A program made the position numbers and the translations under genes. The notes beneath the pieces were generated by a model. That model searched no databases and was not told the DNA's origin. It was given only the letters and a program-made list of their open reading frames with translations. Source: Mixta sp031457955 (GTDB lineage: Bacteria > Pseudomonadota > Gammaproteobacteria > Enterobacterales > Enterobacteriaceae). Taken from it: a stretch of DNA of 64,000 bases. The DNA lies in assembly GCF_031457955.1 (NCBI RefSeq), contig NZ_JAVDXN010000002.1, positions 186,001 to 250,000 of the forward strand, read 5' to 3'. Below, in pieces: positions 17,373 through 26,202 of this stretch (position 1 is its first letter; each line of letters opens with the position of its first letter).

Positions 17373-17415
17373 GGATTAACGATATTTAGGAGGATCCTGG
17401 TGCCGTTCAGACCAG

Positions 17416-18168
17416 CTATTGGCTGAGAAACTTTTCCAGGAACTGGCGGGTACGCGCCTGCTGAGGATGGGCAAACAGCGCTTTTGCTGGCCCCTGCTCC
17501 ACGATGCGTCCCTGATCCATAAAAATAGCGCGGTCGGCCACGTCACGCGCGAAGCTCATCTCATGCGTAACGATAACCATGGTGCGTTTCTCTTCCGCCA
17601 GCGAGCGAATCGTATTCAGCACTTCGCCGACCAGCTCCGGATCGAGCGCCGAGGTGGGTTCATCAAACAGAATCACCTCTGGGCGCATTGCCAGCGCACG
17701 CGCAATCGCGACGCGCTGCTGCTGTCCGCCGGACAGGCGACGCGGATAGCTTTGCTCTTTGCCCTGCAGCCCCACCTTTTCCAGCAGCGCCCGGGCGCGG
17801 GCAATGGCTTCGGCTTTCGGTTCGCCTTTTACGATGACCGGGCCTTCAATAATATTCTCCAGCACCGAGCGATGCGGAAACAGATTAAAGCTCTGAAACA
17901 CAAAGCCGACCTGTTGACGCAGCTGGCGTACGCGCTCTTTCTGCTTGCTGACCGGCAGAGCCGCATCAATGGCGATGCCGCCCACTTTGATGGTGCCGCT
18001 ATCCGGCACTTCCAGCAAATTGATGCTGCGCAGCAACGTGGTTTTACCCGAACCGCTGGGACCGATAATTGCCACCACTTCCCCGGACGCGACCTCAAGA
18101 TCGATGCCATGCAGCACCGTCTGTCCGTTAAACTGTTTTACCAGTTTGCTGACTTCAATGGCGCTCAT
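17416..18168 (-). CDS. tcyN: L-cystine ABC transporter ATP-binding protein TcyN
   Basis: ATPase of the high-affinity cystine importer (formerly YecC). Walker A GPSGSGKTT, signature LSGGQQQRVA, Walker B VILFDEPTSALD and the switch histidine in IVTHEM are all intact. 250 residues, as in E. coli. Its ATG overlaps the tcyL stop by 4 bp and has GGGAGG upstream. Confidence 0.95.
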   Translation of the reverse strand: MSAIEVSKLVKQFNGQTVLHGIDLEVASGEVVAIIGPSGSGKTTLLRSINLLEVPDSGTIKVGGIAIDAALPVSKQKERVRQLRQQVGFVFQSFNLFPHRSVLENIIEGPVIVKGEPKAEAIARARALLEKVGLQGKEQSYPRRLSGGQQQRVAIARALAMRPEVILFDEPTSALDPELVGEVLNTIRSLAEEKRTMVIVTHEMSFARDVADRAIFMDQGRIVEQGPAKALFAHPQQARTRQFLEKFLSQ

Positions 18169-18833
18169 TTCGCCTCCCGATCCTGACGGTTAACATAATC
18201 TTCCAGGCGATTTTGCAGCGCCGACAGCAGCGTAGCCATTACCCAGTAAATCAGCGATGCCGCCAGATACATGGTGAACACCTCTAACGTGCGCGAAGTA
18301 ATCAACTGCGCCTGACGGAACAACTCCGGCACCTGAATAGTGGCGGCCAGCGAGGTATCTTTCACCAGGCTGATAAAGCTGTTGCCCAGCGGCGGCAGTG
18401 CGGTACGCGCCGCCTGCGGCAGTACTACGCGGCGCAGCGTCTGCCAATGCGTCATGCCGATGCTAGCCGCCGCTTCCCACTGCCCGCGCTCGATGGCGGC
18501 AATCGCGCCGCGCAGCGATTCTGAGGCGTAGGCGGCGGTATTTAACGACAGGCCAATCATCGCCGAGGGGATAGGATCGAGTTCAATACCAAACTGCGGC
18601 AGTCCGTAGTAGATCATAAACAGCTGGGCGATCAGGGGCGTACCGCGAAAGATAGAGACATAAATGCGCGCCAGCCAGTTAACCGGCCAGAAAGCGGAGA
18701 GACGCATCAACGCCAGGATAAAGCCCAGCACCAGGCCGAAGAACATACCGCCGATACTGAGCTGCAGCGTAAACAGCGCGCCCTTTAATAAAAAAGGTGC
18801 TGAATCCAGCACCAGTTGGATACTTTCTTGCAT
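18165..18833 (-). CDS. tcyL: L-cystine ABC transporter permease TcyL
   Basis: Inner-membrane permease (formerly YecS) of the His/Glu/Gln/Arg type. Four to five hydrophobic helices and the EAA loop EAAASIGMTHWQTLRRVVLPQA, which contacts the ATPase. 222 residues, the E. coli length. Overlaps tcyJ by one base (TAATG) and tcyN by four, so the three are one translational unit. Confidence 0.95.
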   Translation of the reverse strand: MQESIQLVLDSAPFLLKGALFTLQLSIGGMFFGLVLGFILALMRLSAFWPVNWLARIYVSIFRGTPLIAQLFMIYYGLPQFGIELDPIPSAMIGLSLNTAAYASESLRGAIAAIERGQWEAAASIGMTHWQTLRRVVLPQAARTALPPLGNSFISLVKDTSLAATIQVPELFRQAQLITSRTLEVFTMYLAASLIYWVMATLLSALQNRLEDYVNRQDREAK

Positions 18834-19633
18834 TATTTAGTAACGTCCGCGCCGAACCATTTTTGTGAGATCTTATTCAGCGTGCCATCTTTCTGCATAG
18901 CGGCAATCGCCTGATTCACTGCGTTCAGCATATCTTCATTGCCTTTACGCAGCGCTACACCCGCTTCCTGGCGTGAGAAAGCCGGGCCGGCGACCGCCAT
19001 GGTATTACCGGTTTTTTTCACCAGGTCGAGCGCAGCCAGGCGGTCAACCAGAATGGCGTCAACGCGACCAGAGCGCAGATCCTGATATTTGGTCGGGTCA
19101 TCATCGTAGGTGCGGATATCAACGTTTTTTACATTCTCACGCAGCCACTGCTCATAGTTGGTGCCGAGGCCGACGCCGACCTTTTTATTCGCCAGATCCT
19201 GCGCGCTGTTGATGGTGCCTTCTTTATCTTTACGGGTCAGCGCCTGGATACCGGAAACGGTATAAGGCGTGGAGAAGTCATATTTTTTCTTACGTTCGTC
19301 GGAAATGGTTACCTGGTTTATCACCACATCAATGCGTTTGGAATCGAGCGATGCCAGCATACCGTCCCATTTGGTCGGCTTCAGGCTCGCTTTAACGCCA
19401 AGATGCTGCGCCAGCGCTTGCGCAAACTCCACTTCAAAACCGGTCAGCTTGCCGTTTTCATCCTGAAAGCTAAACGGCGGATAGGTGCCTTCCAGACCCA
19501 CCAGCAGGCTGCCGCGCTCTTTAACCTTGTTGAGCAGGTTTTCCGCCGCGAATGTTTTTACGTTAACGCCAGCGACCAGCGCCGCCGCCATTACGCCCAG
19601 CACCAGCTGACGACGTACCTGAGAAAAAATCAT
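18833..19633 (-). CDS. tcyJ: Cystine-binding periplasmic protein TcyJ (FliY)
   Basis: Periplasmic solute-binding protein for L-cystine, family 3 (SBP_bac_3). Signal peptide of about 30 residues ending TFAA-E. The family signature GFEVEFAQALA is present, and an acidic/arginine amino-acid binding pocket is expected from the fold. 266 residues, same as E. coli FliY. First gene of the tcyJLN operon. Despite its old name and flagellar neighbours it is not a flagellar protein. Confidence 0.95.
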   Translation of the reverse strand: MIFSQVRRQLVLGVMAAALVAGVNVKTFAAENLLNKVKERGSLLVGLEGTYPPFSFQDENGKLTGFEVEFAQALAQHLGVKASLKPTKWDGMLASLDSKRIDVVINQVTISDERKKKYDFSTPYTVSGIQALTRKDKEGTINSAQDLANKKVGVGLGTNYEQWLRENVKNVDIRTYDDDPTKYQDLRSGRVDAILVDRLAALDLVKKTGNTMAVAGPAFSRQEAGVALRKGNEDMLNAVNQAIAAMQKDGTLNKISQKWFGADVTK

Positions 19634-19781
19634 ATTTACCCCGTTTATTGTTGGATTGTGTGCAAAAGGCTTTTATAAAAAGCAAAGCCGAAAAATTGAA
19701 TCCTGTTACCTAAAAGCAAAAATCATTAAACAGAATGATTATATACCCTAAATAATGCTACCTGCATTGTGCTGCCAGCCG

Positions 19782-20768
19782 TTAGACAGAAGGGTAATAA
19801 GCAAATAACGCCGGTGCACCGCCGGTATGGACAAACAGCAGCGGCCCTTCACGCTGAAAACGCTGCTGGCTAATGCCATCAATCAGTCCCGCCATCGCTT
19901 TGCCGGTATAGACCGGATCGAGAATAATCCCTTCCAGCCGCGCCAGCAGCTTCACCGCTTCCATTCCCTCTTCGCTGGGCATGCCATAACGTGGGCCAAA
20001 ATAGTCGTCCCAAAGCGTAATCGGCGCGCGGCTCTGCGTTTCCAGCAGGCTGGCAACCTGCTGCTGGAGATGCGTCACCAGCGGCAGTTGATCGGCCACT
20101 TTACGTGACACTGTCACGCCAACCAGTTCGGTTTCCGGCAGTAAATGCTCTAAACCAATGGCCAGCCCCGCATGCGTGCCCGCACTGCCAGACGCGACCA
20201 CCACCGCAGCGAAATCCACCACCTCTTCGCTTTGATGCGCAATCTCCTGCGCGCACTCAACATACCCCAGCGCGCCCAGCGCGTTTGAACCGCCCACCGG
20301 CACGACATAAGGGCGAAAGCCCTGCGCTTCCAGACGAACGCGCAGTTCTTCCAGCTGTTGCGCAGGAGCATGCAGCGCATCCACCAGCTCGATTTCACAA
20401 TCCATTAAATCGAGCAGCAGTCGGTTGCCGTTGCCAAGGTAATTTTCCGCCTGAGTTTGAATCGGGTTTTCCAGCAGGGCGAAACACTTCAGGCCCAGCC
20501 TGGCCGCTACCGCAGCGGTTTGACGTACGTGGTTTGACTGAATCGCTCCGGCAGTAATTAACACATCGGCCCCTTCACGCAAGGCATCCGCCGCCAGAAA
20601 CTCCAGCTTGCGCAGTTTGTTTCCACCCAGCGCCAACGGCGTAATATCATCACGTTTAATGAAAATATCGCGGCCAAGGTAGTCAGAAAGACGCGGCAAA
20701 TGCTCCAGCGGCGTCGGTGCGCCAACCAGTTCAAGACGAGGGAATTGGGAAAGATTAGACAGGGACAA
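19782..20768 (-). CDS. dcyD: D-cysteine desulfhydrase DcyD
   Basis: PLP enzyme (ACC deaminase-like fold II) that breaks D-cysteine to pyruvate, sulfide and ammonia. The PLP lysine lies in GGNKLRKLEFL, and the NHVRQTAA motif and a phosphate-binding Gly/Ser loop (ASGSAGTHAG) follow. The frame is open far upstream, but a TTG at 20768 with a strong GGAGG ribosome site five bases away begins SLSNLSQFPRLE, which aligns with the E. coli start and gives 328 residues, exactly the E. coli length. I therefore use the TTG start. In enterics it sits with tcyJLN, as here. Confidence 0.93.
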   Translation of the reverse strand: MSLSNLSQFPRLELVGAPTPLEHLPRLSDYLGRDIFIKRDDITPLALGGNKLRKLEFLAADALREGADVLITAGAIQSNHVRQTAAVAARLGLKCFALLENPIQTQAENYLGNGNRLLLDLMDCEIELVDALHAPAQQLEELRVRLEAQGFRPYVVPVGGSNALGALGYVECAQEIAHQSEEVVDFAAVVVASGSAGTHAGLAIGLEHLLPETELVGVTVSRKVADQLPLVTHLQQQVASLLETQSRAPITLWDDYFGPRYGMPSEEGMEAVKLLARLEGIILDPVYTGKAMAGLIDGISQQRFQREGPLLFVHTGGAPALFAYYPSV

Positions 20769-20916
20769 GGCAGCCTCCACGCACACGGGATAATGGCTAC
20801 AGTGTTGCAGAAGATTTGACGGGGATCTATGGTCAGTTCGTGTGATAGATCGCAGCGGTGTCTGGCTGCTGAAAAAAACAGCGCGGCACGGATGAAATTT
20901 CATCCGTGCCGAACAA

Positions 20917-21420
20917 TTAATTACGCTGCCAACCTAAAAACTGGTCATATTTGCGTAGCGCGATGCGGTAATTATTATTGCCGGCGTCCGGTAAATCATT
21001 TTCCAGACAAGCATGCCAGCTTCCGCCGCGTAATTTTTCTGCCGGATAATTTTTTGCCGACAGCATGTCATCCAGACGACGCAGACGCACCACATATTCA
21101 CGTATCGTGCTATGGCTCATTTCCGTCTGCTCAAACAAATATTGTTTAAACGCCATAATGTCAAAATAATTGGGATGGGTATTACAGTAAATATCACTGC
21201 AAAACCGGCACAGCGCGGTCAGTTCGTTTTGTAATTTAAGCCAAACCTGATCGTCGATCGGCTGGTCCATCCGGGATATGGCTTCTTTATTAATGATCTG
21301 ACCGCGAAAAACTAACGCCATCCTGTCGAGTACTTTTCCGCAGTGTGAACAATTACTTTGGCTGTGTTTAAAGTCTTTAAGATAACGGCTTAATGGCCTC
21401 GTTTTTAGTTTGGTTCCCAT
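20917..21420 (-). CDS. fliZ: Flagellar regulator FliZ
   Basis: Regulator made with FliA. In Salmonella it raises FlhDC activity, and in E. coli it acts as a DNA-binding antagonist of RpoS-dependent genes, favouring motility. The protein has an integrase-like SAM-fold helix (EYVVRLRRLDDMLSAKNYP) as in FliZ, plus cysteine pairs (CSHC, CRFC) near the N terminus. 167 residues, somewhat shorter than the E. coli protein (183). Located 46 bp after fliA, and probably cotranscribed with it. Confidence 0.92.
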   Translation of the reverse strand: MGTKLKTRPLSRYLKDFKHSQSNCSHCGKVLDRMALVFRGQIINKEAISRMDQPIDDQVWLKLQNELTALCRFCSDIYCNTHPNYFDIMAFKQYLFEQTEMSHSTIREYVVRLRRLDDMLSAKNYPAEKLRGGSWHACLENDLPDAGNNNYRIALRKYDQFLGWQRN

Positions 21421-21466
21421 TGAGGAGACCCCCGGTTATATGTCTCGAAAGCGAGAGCTGACGCTG

Positions 21467-22189
21467 TCAGCGCGCTCCCGTTAACCGGGCGCGCAGGCGT
21501 TTAATCGCCTGACTGTGCAGCTGGCTGACGCGGGATTCCCCCACCTCCAACACCGCGCCAATCTCTTTCAGATTCAACTCTTCCTGGTAATACAGTGTCA
21601 GCACCATTTTTTCGCGCTCGGGCAATGCCTCGATCGCTTCAATGACGCGTTCACGCAGATTCCCTTCCATCAGCTGGTGAAGCGGATTGGCGTCTTCATG
21701 CCCTTCCGTTACCAGTTCCGCACTATCGCCATGCTCTTCGCGATATTCGTCATAGGAGAAAAGCTGGCTGTTATTGGTATCCAGCAGAATCTGCCGATAC
21801 TCTTCCAGCGAAACATTTAGCTGTTTGGCAACTTCCTGCTCAGATGCGGAACGCCCCAGCGCCTGTTCGCACTGATGCATCGCCGACGCAACTTCACGCG
21901 CGTTGCGTCGCACGCTGCGCGGCGCCCAGTCACGGCTGCGTAGCTCATCCAGCATGGCCCCACGTATGCGCTGAACGGCATACGTGGTAAAGGCGGTGCC
22001 CTGTAGCGCGTCATAGCGCTCCACGGCGTTTAGCAGCCCAATACCTCCGGCCTGCAGCAAATCATCCAGCTCAACACTCGCGGGCAGCCGTACCTGCAGG
22101 CGCAATGCCTCATGGCGCACCAACGGTACATATCGCTGCCACAGCGAGTGTTTGTCCATCACGCCATCGGCGGTATAGAGATCGTTCAC
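21467..22189 (-). CDS. fliA: Flagellar sigma factor FliA (sigma-28)
   Basis: RNA polymerase sigma factor for late flagellar genes. Regions 2 (ELDDLLQAGGIGLLNAVERYD, RGAMLDELRSRDW), 3 and 4 (LPEREKMVLTLYYQEELNLKEIG, SRVSQLHSQAIKRLR) are complete; 240 residues against 239 in E. coli. The start is GTG, as known for E. coli fliA. A sigma-28-like promoter lies 25-50 bp upstream, allowing self-activation. Its expected targets in the window are both fliC genes and fliD. Confidence 0.97.
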   Translation of the reverse strand: MNDLYTADGVMDKHSLWQRYVPLVRHEALRLQVRLPASVELDDLLQAGGIGLLNAVERYDALQGTAFTTYAVQRIRGAMLDELRSRDWAPRSVRRNAREVASAMHQCEQALGRSASEQEVAKQLNVSLEEYRQILLDTNNSQLFSYDEYREEHGDSAELVTEGHEDANPLHQLMEGNLRERVIEAIEALPEREKMVLTLYYQEELNLKEIGAVLEVGESRVSQLHSQAIKRLRARLTGAR

Positions 22190-22213
22190 TTTGACTACCC
22201 TGCGTTAGTTACG

Positions 22214-22240
22214 TTATCGGCATGATTATCCGATTCTGTA
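22214..22240 (-). promoter_or_regulatory. Sigma-28 promoter of fliA
   Basis: On the minus strand TACAGAAT-N11-GCCGATAA; the -10 element is a full match to the sigma-28 consensus and the -35 is 5 of 8. It starts 25 bp before the fliA GTG. Confidence 0.65.
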
Positions 22241-22293
22241 GGGCGATCGATTGGTGGAATAGGGATAAAAAAGGCGGGTTATTTAGAAAATGT

Positions 22294-22331
22294 GTGTGAC
22301 CACTACCGGTACGATACCAGTGGGATCACAC
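22294..22331 (-). terminator. Large inverted repeat after the HNH gene
   Basis: Arms gtgtgaccact and agtgggatcacac form an imperfect stem downstream of the HNH nuclease stop. There is only a short T tract (acatttt) after it on the minus strand. A terminator insulating fliA is likely, but a protein-binding palindrome is possible. Confidence 0.4.
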
Positions 22332-22336
22332 TTTTG

Positions 22337-23308
22337 TTAAAAAAGGCGGCCCATTTTTTTCAGTCGTTCGCGAGTGGCTTTCGGCACAGACGGCCAAAGC
22401 GCACAGGCTTTGCCATCAATAGCCTGATAAAAGCCGTGCAGGTTATCTTCCGCCTGCGGCGCCTGGCGAAAATGCACCGTGCCCTGCTCGCCGTCAATCA
22501 GCAGTCGCCCGCTGATAAACAGCCGTCGCAGGTCACTGCGTAAGAACAAGCCATTATCAACGCTGTTATCAGCCAGCAGGCCGTCGCTGTTTTCGCGTAC
22601 ATCTATATGGCACGCTTCAACCCACGGCGCGGCAACATCCGCTGAAAGCGTAGTGCCGGTGATGACACAGCCGCTGTAGCGCGCTTTCACTGCCGTGCTG
22701 AATTCCGCCTGGCTGGCGCGCTGTAGCACTTTTACCCTGACGCGACGCCCCACCTGCTGACCAGCAATCACCGCCGCAGGGGCGGGCAACGCCGGGGTCT
22801 CCAGCACAACAATAAACTGTAAGGTTCGCGCCTCGCTAAAACAGGGCTGCGCCTGGGCATCAAACAACTGCCAGTAATCGTCATCGCCCTGCTGACGCAT
22901 CAATGTTAAGCGATAGCCCCGACTGGCCAGCAAATTTTGCGCCGTCGCGCCATTGGGATCGAGCATCGCATAGACCCGGCTGTCGCCCATCACTTTCCAC
23001 AGCACCCCGGCGGCGTCATTGCGCCGCAGATAAAGAAAGGATTGCCCCTGATGCATATAGTGTTCGAAACGACGCAGGTAATTTTTCCGATCGTTATCGT
23101 CCGCAACAAACAGCAGATCTTCCAGCGGGCTATTTTCCGCCTGATGAGCAAACACCGCCCGAATAACCAGCTGACGCGGGCTGGTAGAGGGGCTTAACAA
23201 GCCGCGAAAGGTCAGCGCCTTTTCCGTGGGATACTTTTGCCCGTAGCGCTGACTGATCTCCTCAAAGGTCAGATGTTCCCCGGGTAACAAATCATAATTG
23301 AAGCGCAT
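22337..23308 (-). CDS. HNH endonuclease domain protein
   Basis: Orphan protein of 323 residues with a C-terminal HNH nuclease core: a cysteine in SGCVITG, the pair ACHID, then DNGLFLRSDLRRLFISGRL, the layout of restriction-type HNH enzymes. The first 200 residues are of unknown fold and may bind DNA or a signal. A GTG two codons upstream is open, but the ATG at 23308 has GGAG at the right distance. No methylase or other restriction partner is nearby. It sits between fliA and the rhamnose genes, outside the usual flagellar set, so it may be a cargo gene of a defence or DNA-repair kind. Confidence 0.75.
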   Translation of the reverse strand: MRFNYDLLPGEHLTFEEISQRYGQKYPTEKALTFRGLLSPSTSPRQLVIRAVFAHQAENSPLEDLLFVADDNDRKNYLRRFEHYMHQGQSFLYLRRNDAAGVLWKVMGDSRVYAMLDPNGATAQNLLASRGYRLTLMRQQGDDDYWQLFDAQAQPCFSEARTLQFIVVLETPALPAPAAVIAGQQVGRRVRVKVLQRASQAEFSTAVKARYSGCVITGTTLSADVAAPWVEACHIDVRENSDGLLADNSVDNGLFLRSDLRRLFISGRLLIDGEQGTVHFRQAPQAEDNLHGFYQAIDGKACALWPSVPKATRERLKKMGRLF

Positions 23309-23548
23309 AGCCACTCCAGAAAAAGAGTTACGGGTTGATCAGCGCAAAGACGCTGCTTTGCCGTTATTATCGGCAGACCGGCTATTTTCTGTAACGCCGC
23401 GTTAAAATCTTTGCCGCCCGCAGGTTATCCGCAATAAAGCCCCCGCTTTGCCCTCTTATTTGCCCCATTACTCATCCGATGTGAGGCGTAATCTTTATCA
23501 CATTCCTGGGGAAGGCCTCCCCTGCACCTGGTTATATCGAGACTCTTT

Positions 23549-24418
23549 ATGAAAGGTATCGTGCTCGCTGGCGGCACCGGCTCCCGCTTACATCCGGTCA
23601 CCTGCGGCGTATCCAAGCAGCTGTTGCCGGTGTATGACAAGCCAATGATCTACTATCCGCTTTCCGTGCTGATGCTGGCGGGCATTCAGGAGATTCTGGT
23701 GATCACCACGCCGGAAGATTTACCGGCTTTCCAGCGTCTGCTGGGCGACGGCAGCGCTTTCGGTATTCAGCTGCAGTTTGCCGTTCAGCCGAAACCGGAA
23801 GGGCTGGCGCAGGCGTTTATCATTGGCGAAGACTTTCTCGCCGGGCAGGGCTGCGCGCTGGTGCTGGGCGATAACATCTTTTTCGGCCAGAGCTTCGCGA
23901 AAAAGCTGGAAGAGGTGAGCGCGCGCAGCAGCGGCGCAACGGTGTTCGGTTATCAGGTAATGGATCCGGAACGCTTTGGCGTGGTCGAATTTAATAAGCA
24001 GTTTCAGGCGATTTCGCTGGAAGAGAAACCGGCGCAGCCTAAATCGAACTATGCGGTGACCGGTCTCTATTTTTATGACCAGCAGGTTTGTGCGATGGCG
24101 AAGCAGGTAAAGCCTTCGGCGCGCGGCGAACTGGAGATCACCACCCTGAACCAGATGTACCTGGAGGATGGCCTGCTGTCGGTAGAAGTGCTGGGACGCG
24201 GTTTCGCCTGGCTGGACACCGGCACCCATGACAGCCTGTTGGAAGCCTCACATTTTATCCATACCATTGAAAAACGTCAGGGTTTTAAAGTCGCCTGCCT
24301 GGAAGAGATTGCCTGGCGTAAGGGCTGGCTGAGTGCCGCTCAGCTGCGCGAACGGGCCAACTATCTCAACAAAACCCAGTACGGATCCTATCTGCATCAG
24401 CTGCTGGTGGAAGCATGA
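23549..24418 (+). CDS. rfbA: Glucose-1-phosphate thymidylyltransferase RmlA
   Basis: First enzyme of dTDP-L-rhamnose synthesis: glucose-1-phosphate plus dTTP to dTDP-glucose. Nucleotide-binding motif LAGGTGSRLHPVT at residues 6-18, with the catalytic lysine region VSKQLLPVYDKPMIYYPLS. Residues ending VEKRQGF-type helix and C-terminal tetramer region are intact. 289 residues is the usual length. It overlaps rfbC by 4 bp (ATGA). The upstream 240 bp have no JUMPstart/ops element that I could find. Confidence 0.96.
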   Translation: MKGIVLAGGTGSRLHPVTCGVSKQLLPVYDKPMIYYPLSVLMLAGIQEILVITTPEDLPAFQRLLGDGSAFGIQLQFAVQPKPEGLAQAFIIGEDFLAGQGCALVLGDNIFFGQSFAKKLEEVSARSSGATVFGYQVMDPERFGVVEFNKQFQAISLEEKPAQPKSNYAVTGLYFYDQQVCAMAKQVKPSARGELEITTLNQMYLEDGLLSVEVLGRGFAWLDTGTHDSLLEASHFIHTIEKRQGFKVACLEEIAWRKGWLSAAQLRERANYLNKTQYGSYLHQLLVEA

Positions 24419-24963
24419 AGGTAATCAATACGCGTATTGATGATGTAAAAATTATTCAGCCCGCCGTCTTTGGTGATGCGCGCGGCTTCTTTCTTGAGAC
24501 CTTCGAAAGAAAACGTTATCAGCAACTGCTGGATATCAAGCTGGAGTTTGTGCAGGACAACTATTCCCGCTCCGGTAAAAACGTGCTGCGCGGCCTGCAT
24601 TATCAGAAAACGCAGCCGCAGGGCAAGCTGGTACGCGTGGTGCGCGGCGAAGTGTTTGATGTTGCCGTGGATATTCGCCCCGATTCGCCAACCTTTGGAC
24701 AGTGGGAAGGCGTGATCCTGTCGGAAGAAAACAAGACGCAGCTCTGGATCCCGCCCGGTCTGGCGCACGGTTTTTTGGTGCTGTCTGAACTGGCGGATTT
24801 TGAATACAAATGTACCGATTACTACAACCCGCAGGATGAAGCCTGCCTGCTGTGGAATGACCCTGCAATAAATATTGACTGGCCGGTGAAAGATCCCCTG
24901 CTGTCGGATAAAGATAAAAAAGGTTTACCTCTTAGGGAGTTGTTGCCATGCGCGTATTGTTAA
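24415..24963 (+). CDS. rfbC: dTDP-4-dehydrorhamnose 3,5-epimerase RmlC
   Basis: Cupin-fold epimerase converting dTDP-4-keto-6-deoxyglucose to dTDP-4-keto-rhamnose. Active-site histidine in VLRGLHYQ and tyrosine/aspartate motifs CTDYYNP and WNDP are present. 182 residues, normal. Overlaps both neighbours (4 bp with rfbA, 16 bp with rfbD), so it is the middle of one operon. Confidence 0.95.
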   Translation: MKVINTRIDDVKIIQPAVFGDARGFFLETFERKRYQQLLDIKLEFVQDNYSRSGKNVLRGLHYQKTQPQGKLVRVVRGEVFDVAVDIRPDSPTFGQWEGVILSEENKTQLWIPPGLAHGFLVLSELADFEYKCTDYYNPQDEACLLWNDPAINIDWPVKDPLLSDKDKKGLPLRELLPCAYC

Positions 24964-25790
24964 CCGGCGCTTACGGTCAGCTGGGCCGTAGCCTGCTGGA
25001 TCGCTTTCCTGCCGACTGGGTGTTGCTGGCCTGTGGTTCAGCCGAGCTGGATATTACCAACCGGGCGGCGGTCGATCGCATTGTGCGCCGGTTCCGTCCG
25101 CAGGTGATTATGAATGCTGCCGCCTATACGGCGGTGGATAAGGCGGAAACCGATCGCATCCGCGCCATGAAAATCAACGCCCTTGGCCCGGAAAACCTGG
25201 CGCGTGCGGCGCGTGATACCGGCGCGCAGCTGATCCATATCTCTACGGATTATGTGTTCGACGGCACCAAATCCACGCCCTACGTTGAAAGCGATGCGCC
25301 CTGCCCTGTTAACTTTTATGGCCTGAGCAAGTGGGAAGGCGAAAAACGCGTACAGGCGATGCTGCCGCGCGCCATTATCGTGCGCACCTCGTGGGTATTT
25401 AGCGAATATGGCAACAACTTTGTTAAAACCATGCTGCGCCTGGCGCAAACACAGCCAACCCTGCGGGTGGTCAACGATCAGCGCGGTTGCCCGACCTATG
25501 CGGGCGATCTGGCGCAGGCGATGATTACCCTGGCTACCGACAGCAACGCGGCGGGAATTTATCATTACTGCGGTGATAAGGCGGTAAGCTGGTATGAGTT
25601 CGCGCTCACGATATTCAGCGTCTTTAGCGACGAATCTCCCGCGTTGCGTTCAGTTGATGTCTGCCCCATCTCCACCGCCGCCTTTAAACAGCAGGCATGC
25701 CGCCCGATGAACTCGGTCATGGTCAGCGAAAAAGCCGCGCCGCAGGCCTCCTGCTGGGATAAGGCGTTGGGCACGGTGATGTCCGCCTGA
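24948..25790 (+). CDS. rfbD: dTDP-4-dehydrorhamnose reductase RmlD
   Basis: Final step to dTDP-L-rhamnose: NAD(P)H reduction of the 4-keto sugar. Rossmann motif TGAYGQLG near the N terminus, ISTDYVFDG, and the YxxxK catalytic pair in YGLSK. 280 residues. Usually this operon also has rmlB (4,6-dehydratase). None is present on either side, so that step must be supplied from elsewhere, for example an RffG from the enterobacterial common antigen cluster. Confidence 0.94.
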   Translation: MRVLLTGAYGQLGRSLLDRFPADWVLLACGSAELDITNRAAVDRIVRRFRPQVIMNAAAYTAVDKAETDRIRAMKINALGPENLARAARDTGAQLIHISTDYVFDGTKSTPYVESDAPCPVNFYGLSKWEGEKRVQAMLPRAIIVRTSWVFSEYGNNFVKTMLRLAQTQPTLRVVNDQRGCPTYAGDLAQAMITLATDSNAAGIYHYCGDKAVSWYEFALTIFSVFSDESPALRSVDVCPISTAAFKQQACRPMNSVMVSEKAAPQASCWDKALGTVMSA

Positions 25791-26202
25791 ACGAAGGCGT
25801 GACAGCACGCCCGCCAGCCGATAAACAAGCCAGCAATAAGGATTGCTGGCCTGAAGGCGCACCCCGTTCTACGATGGCTGCCGCTGCTGCCGCTGCTGCC
25901 GCTTATTGATATCTGATACCGCCCTCTCGTTAAAGAAAAGCAAATACTCGCTTCGTTATCCCCACCCTTCAACTCTCGCTGCATAGTCTATGATTGTTCT
26001 GTGTATGCAGCCTGAGGCCAGGTTAACCGGACACCGTTTCATCTCCTTACTCAGCGGAACAGCCCCCTGATGGTCATCAGGTGCGGGCCGCGCCGCTACG
26101 GAATCCAGCTCGCGCTCCAGGCTTAGGCGATTAGCTTGCATCACCAAATAACATTACATGATGTCGTCCATAAGTCATTTCTGCGTTAAGCGAGGAAAAT
26201 GA
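25791..26202. other. Gap between rfbD and treZ
   Basis: 412 bp with a perfect hairpin gccagcaat-aagg-attgctggc (25829-25850), which could act as a terminator though it lacks a T-run on the plus strand. A run of gctgcc triplets follows (about 25870-25900), and there is a palindrome cctgatggtcatcagg. A 63-codon minus-strand frame is not supported by a ribosome site. The treZ promoter is expected in the last 100 bp. Confidence 0.45.

Noticed and set aside
23479..23501. CRP site tgtga...tcaca upstream of rfbA
   Set aside because: The half-sites are 13 bp apart rather than 6, so it does not fit a CRP site.
23315..23548. JUMPstart/ops element before the rhamnose operon
   Set aside because: No GGCGGTAGCGT-like sequence found in the gap upstream of rfbA.
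25956..26147. 63-codon minus-strand frame upstream of treZ, possibly a transposase remnant
   Set aside because: No ribosome site and no match I could recognise; not enough to call a mobile-element relic.
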